The notes under the pieces were generated by a model. That model was not told the DNA's origin. It ran no database searches and was given only the letters and a program-made list of their open reading frames with translations. DNA of 64,000 bases from Glaciecola sp964643575 (GTDB lineage: Bacteria > Pseudomonadota > Gammaproteobacteria > Enterobacterales > Alteromonadaceae). The stretch lies in the NCBI GenBank assembly GCA_964643575.1, contig CAZXTD010000002.1, forward strand, positions 1 through 64,000, given 5' to 3'. A program made the position numbers and the translations under genes. This document shows, in pieces, positions 63,001 through 64,000 of the stretch (positions within the stretch are counted from its first letter, which is position 1; each line of letters begins with the position of its first letter).

Positions 63001-64000
63001 TCAGTTAAACAAGCTGTCCCATTGCAAATCCATCTTTTTATGAGCGTCGCTAAGCGGAACGGCTCGATAATAGCTATTGTCAAAACTCACAATACCAAAG
63101 CGAGTCAGTTTGGCAAGCGCGTCTTCGATTTCAAAATCGATATCAAAATTAAAGGTATCGCTAAACCATTGTTCAATTTGTTGGTCGAGTTGTTCAGGTG
63201 TTTTGGGCTGTTCGCTAATGAGTAAAAAGTAGTAGGCGAGTATGGCTTCTTTGCACTCTTCTTCTTCGGCGGCGTCGACTAAATGATGAAAAACGCCTGC
63301 GTTATTATCGAGGTTTTTAAAGTACAAGTTGTCGGCTAAAGCTTTCATAAATTTGAGTTTTCGGTTTTTAAACTTGCTCCATTCTTTAAAGATGAACCCA
63401 CCAAGTACGCCTGCACCAGCGCCGAGTGCGAGTAATTCTTTTGTGCTAATGGTGACTTCTTCATTGCTTAAACCAAACCAGTAGGCCAATATTCCTGCCA
63501 CTAACAGTAAAGACGCTCCAAGCTTGGTAATTAACATAATCGCGCCGCCGACGACTGCAGAGCCACCAATAATGACTTTGTCGATAGGGCGCATGCGTAC
63601 CTCACTATTTGGAAACAGCATTTCTAAATCGGCTTTTGGTACATTTTGAAAAAGCTTGATGATGGTAGAGTCGGGTTCAAACTGGCTGGTATTTCGTTTG
63701 TTTTGAGTGAAATAATCAGCATCTTTAAACTTAATATACACCGCGACTTTATCGTAATTGGTAAACGTGACTTCTTGTTTTTTTAAGCCCCAAAACGAAC
63801 TCACTGTTTCCGTTTTTTGATACTCCCCCCGACGATAAAAAACAACCTCTGCAAAGTCATCAAACTCTACAGCGAGCCTTACTTTAAATAAGGATTCTTC
63901 TTGTAAGGCGTCTTGTAAATCTTGTTCGGTAACTTTTTCAAAGTTAGCAGCGTTAAGTACATCAGAAAATGCAGCCGAAAAGATATTTTGCTGGGCTTGT
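63001..64000 (-). CDS. DUF3754 (TMEM143-like) membrane protein, 5' end outside window
   Basis: The frame is open from the right edge of the window for 333 residues to the stop at 63001. The visible part has an N-terminal acidic-helical region, two hydrophobic segments (~155-205) within the DUF3754 pattern (MRPIDKVIIGG, LYFKNLDNNAGVFHHLVDAAEEEECKEAILAYYFLL). An internal GTG at 63804 could be taken as a start but the reading continues upstream with family-like sequence, so the gene is partial here. Membrane protein of unknown function. Confidence 0.82.
   Translation of the reverse strand, partial: QAQQNIFSAAFSDVLNAANFEKVTEQDLQDALQEESLFKVRLAVEFDDFAEVVFYRRGEYQKTETVSSFWGLKKQEVTFTNYDKVAVYIKFKDADYFTQNKRNTSQFEPDSTIIKLFQNVPKADLEMLFPNSEVRMRPIDKVIIGGSAVVGGAIMLITKLGASLLLVAGILAYWFGLSNEEVTISTKELLALGAGAGVLGGFIFKEWSKFKNRKLKFMKALADNLYFKNLDNNAGVFHHLVDAAEEEECKEAILAYYFLLISEQPKTPEQLDQQIEQWFSDTFNFDIDFEIEDALAKLTRFGIVSFDNSYYRAVPLSDAHKKMDLQWDSLFN

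Noticed and set aside
63001..63804. DUF3754 gene as a complete 267-residue protein starting at GTG 63804
   Set aside because: The frame continues without a stop to the window edge with coherent protein sequence, so the gene is longer and cut by the edge.

Overview
The window looks like a chromosomal segment of a marine gammaproteobacterium, probably of the Alteromonadales (Alteromonas/Glaciecola/Paraglaciecola type). The reasons are moderate AT-richness, many TonB-dependent receptors, a DcaP-type porin, LytTR and NtrC two-component systems, a GH10 xylanase, and a lactate permease/Dld pair under a LysR regulator. This is inferred from gene content; no rRNA or other phylogenetic marker is present. 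No tRNA, rRNA, CRISPR array, prophage or intact insertion sequence was seen. Genes are cut at both edges: a TonB-dependent receptor on the left and a DUF3754 protein on the right.

Layout. 1-2.9 kb: TonB receptor tail, then a LytS/LytTR pair whose kinase seems to have lost its true N-terminus to an in-frame amber codon. 3.1-8 kb: secreted beta-propeller, TPR-TonB protein, an M35-type zinc protease next to a lipoprotein, and an SDR. 8-21.4 kb: a sugar-oxidation block. It holds a large lipoprotein cytochrome c with propeller and HEAT repeats, a GH10 xylanase, a PAS-AraC regulator, two sugar isomerase/epimerase TIM-barrels (one cytoplasmic, one exported), an MFS transporter, a Tat-exported small subunit with an Fe-S-motif GMC dehydrogenase, and a ThuA protein. 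Together they suggest periplasmic oxidation of a glycoside, probably to a 3-keto sugar, with electrons passed to cytochrome c. 21.8-25.6 kb: a second TonB receptor, a DcaP-like porin and a fold-back repeat element. 25.6-30.2 kb: LysR, L-lactate permease and D-lactate dehydrogenase.

30.5-35.2 kb: Sel1-type, DUF3667 and DUF2339 proteins. 35.4-42.6 kb: a five-gene operon (HlyD adaptor, ABC ATPase, MacB-like permease, NtrC-type regulator, histidine kinase) behind a very good sigma-54 promoter, which suggests an autoregulated efflux or envelope-stress loop. 42.9-46.2 kb: a reactive-sulfur module with a BigR/SqrR-like ArsR repressor, two YeeE/YedE halves, a persulfide dioxygenase-like MBL protein, and a divergent TauE/SafE exporter and rhodanese. 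A palindromic AT-rich operator candidate lies between the divergent genes.

46.4-51 kb: two translationally coupled exported amidohydrolases, partly without metal ligands. 51.2-55.5 kb is unusually decayed: a GFA-family remnant, a mosaic fragment built from two neighbouring genes, a degraded unidentified reading frame with 7-bp repeats, and a lipoprotein gene with a stop codon in its signal peptide. 55.5-64 kb: a solute-binding protein divergent from a chemoreceptor, a DUF900 hydrolase, a TlpA fusion, a Cache sensor with no output domain, Dabb and DsrE proteins, a frameshifted DUF6795 gene and the DUF3754 gene.

Several genes are broken by single stops or indels (kinase 5' end, 55.0 kb lipoprotein, DUF6795). 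These could be real decay or base-level assembly errors; read-level checks would decide.
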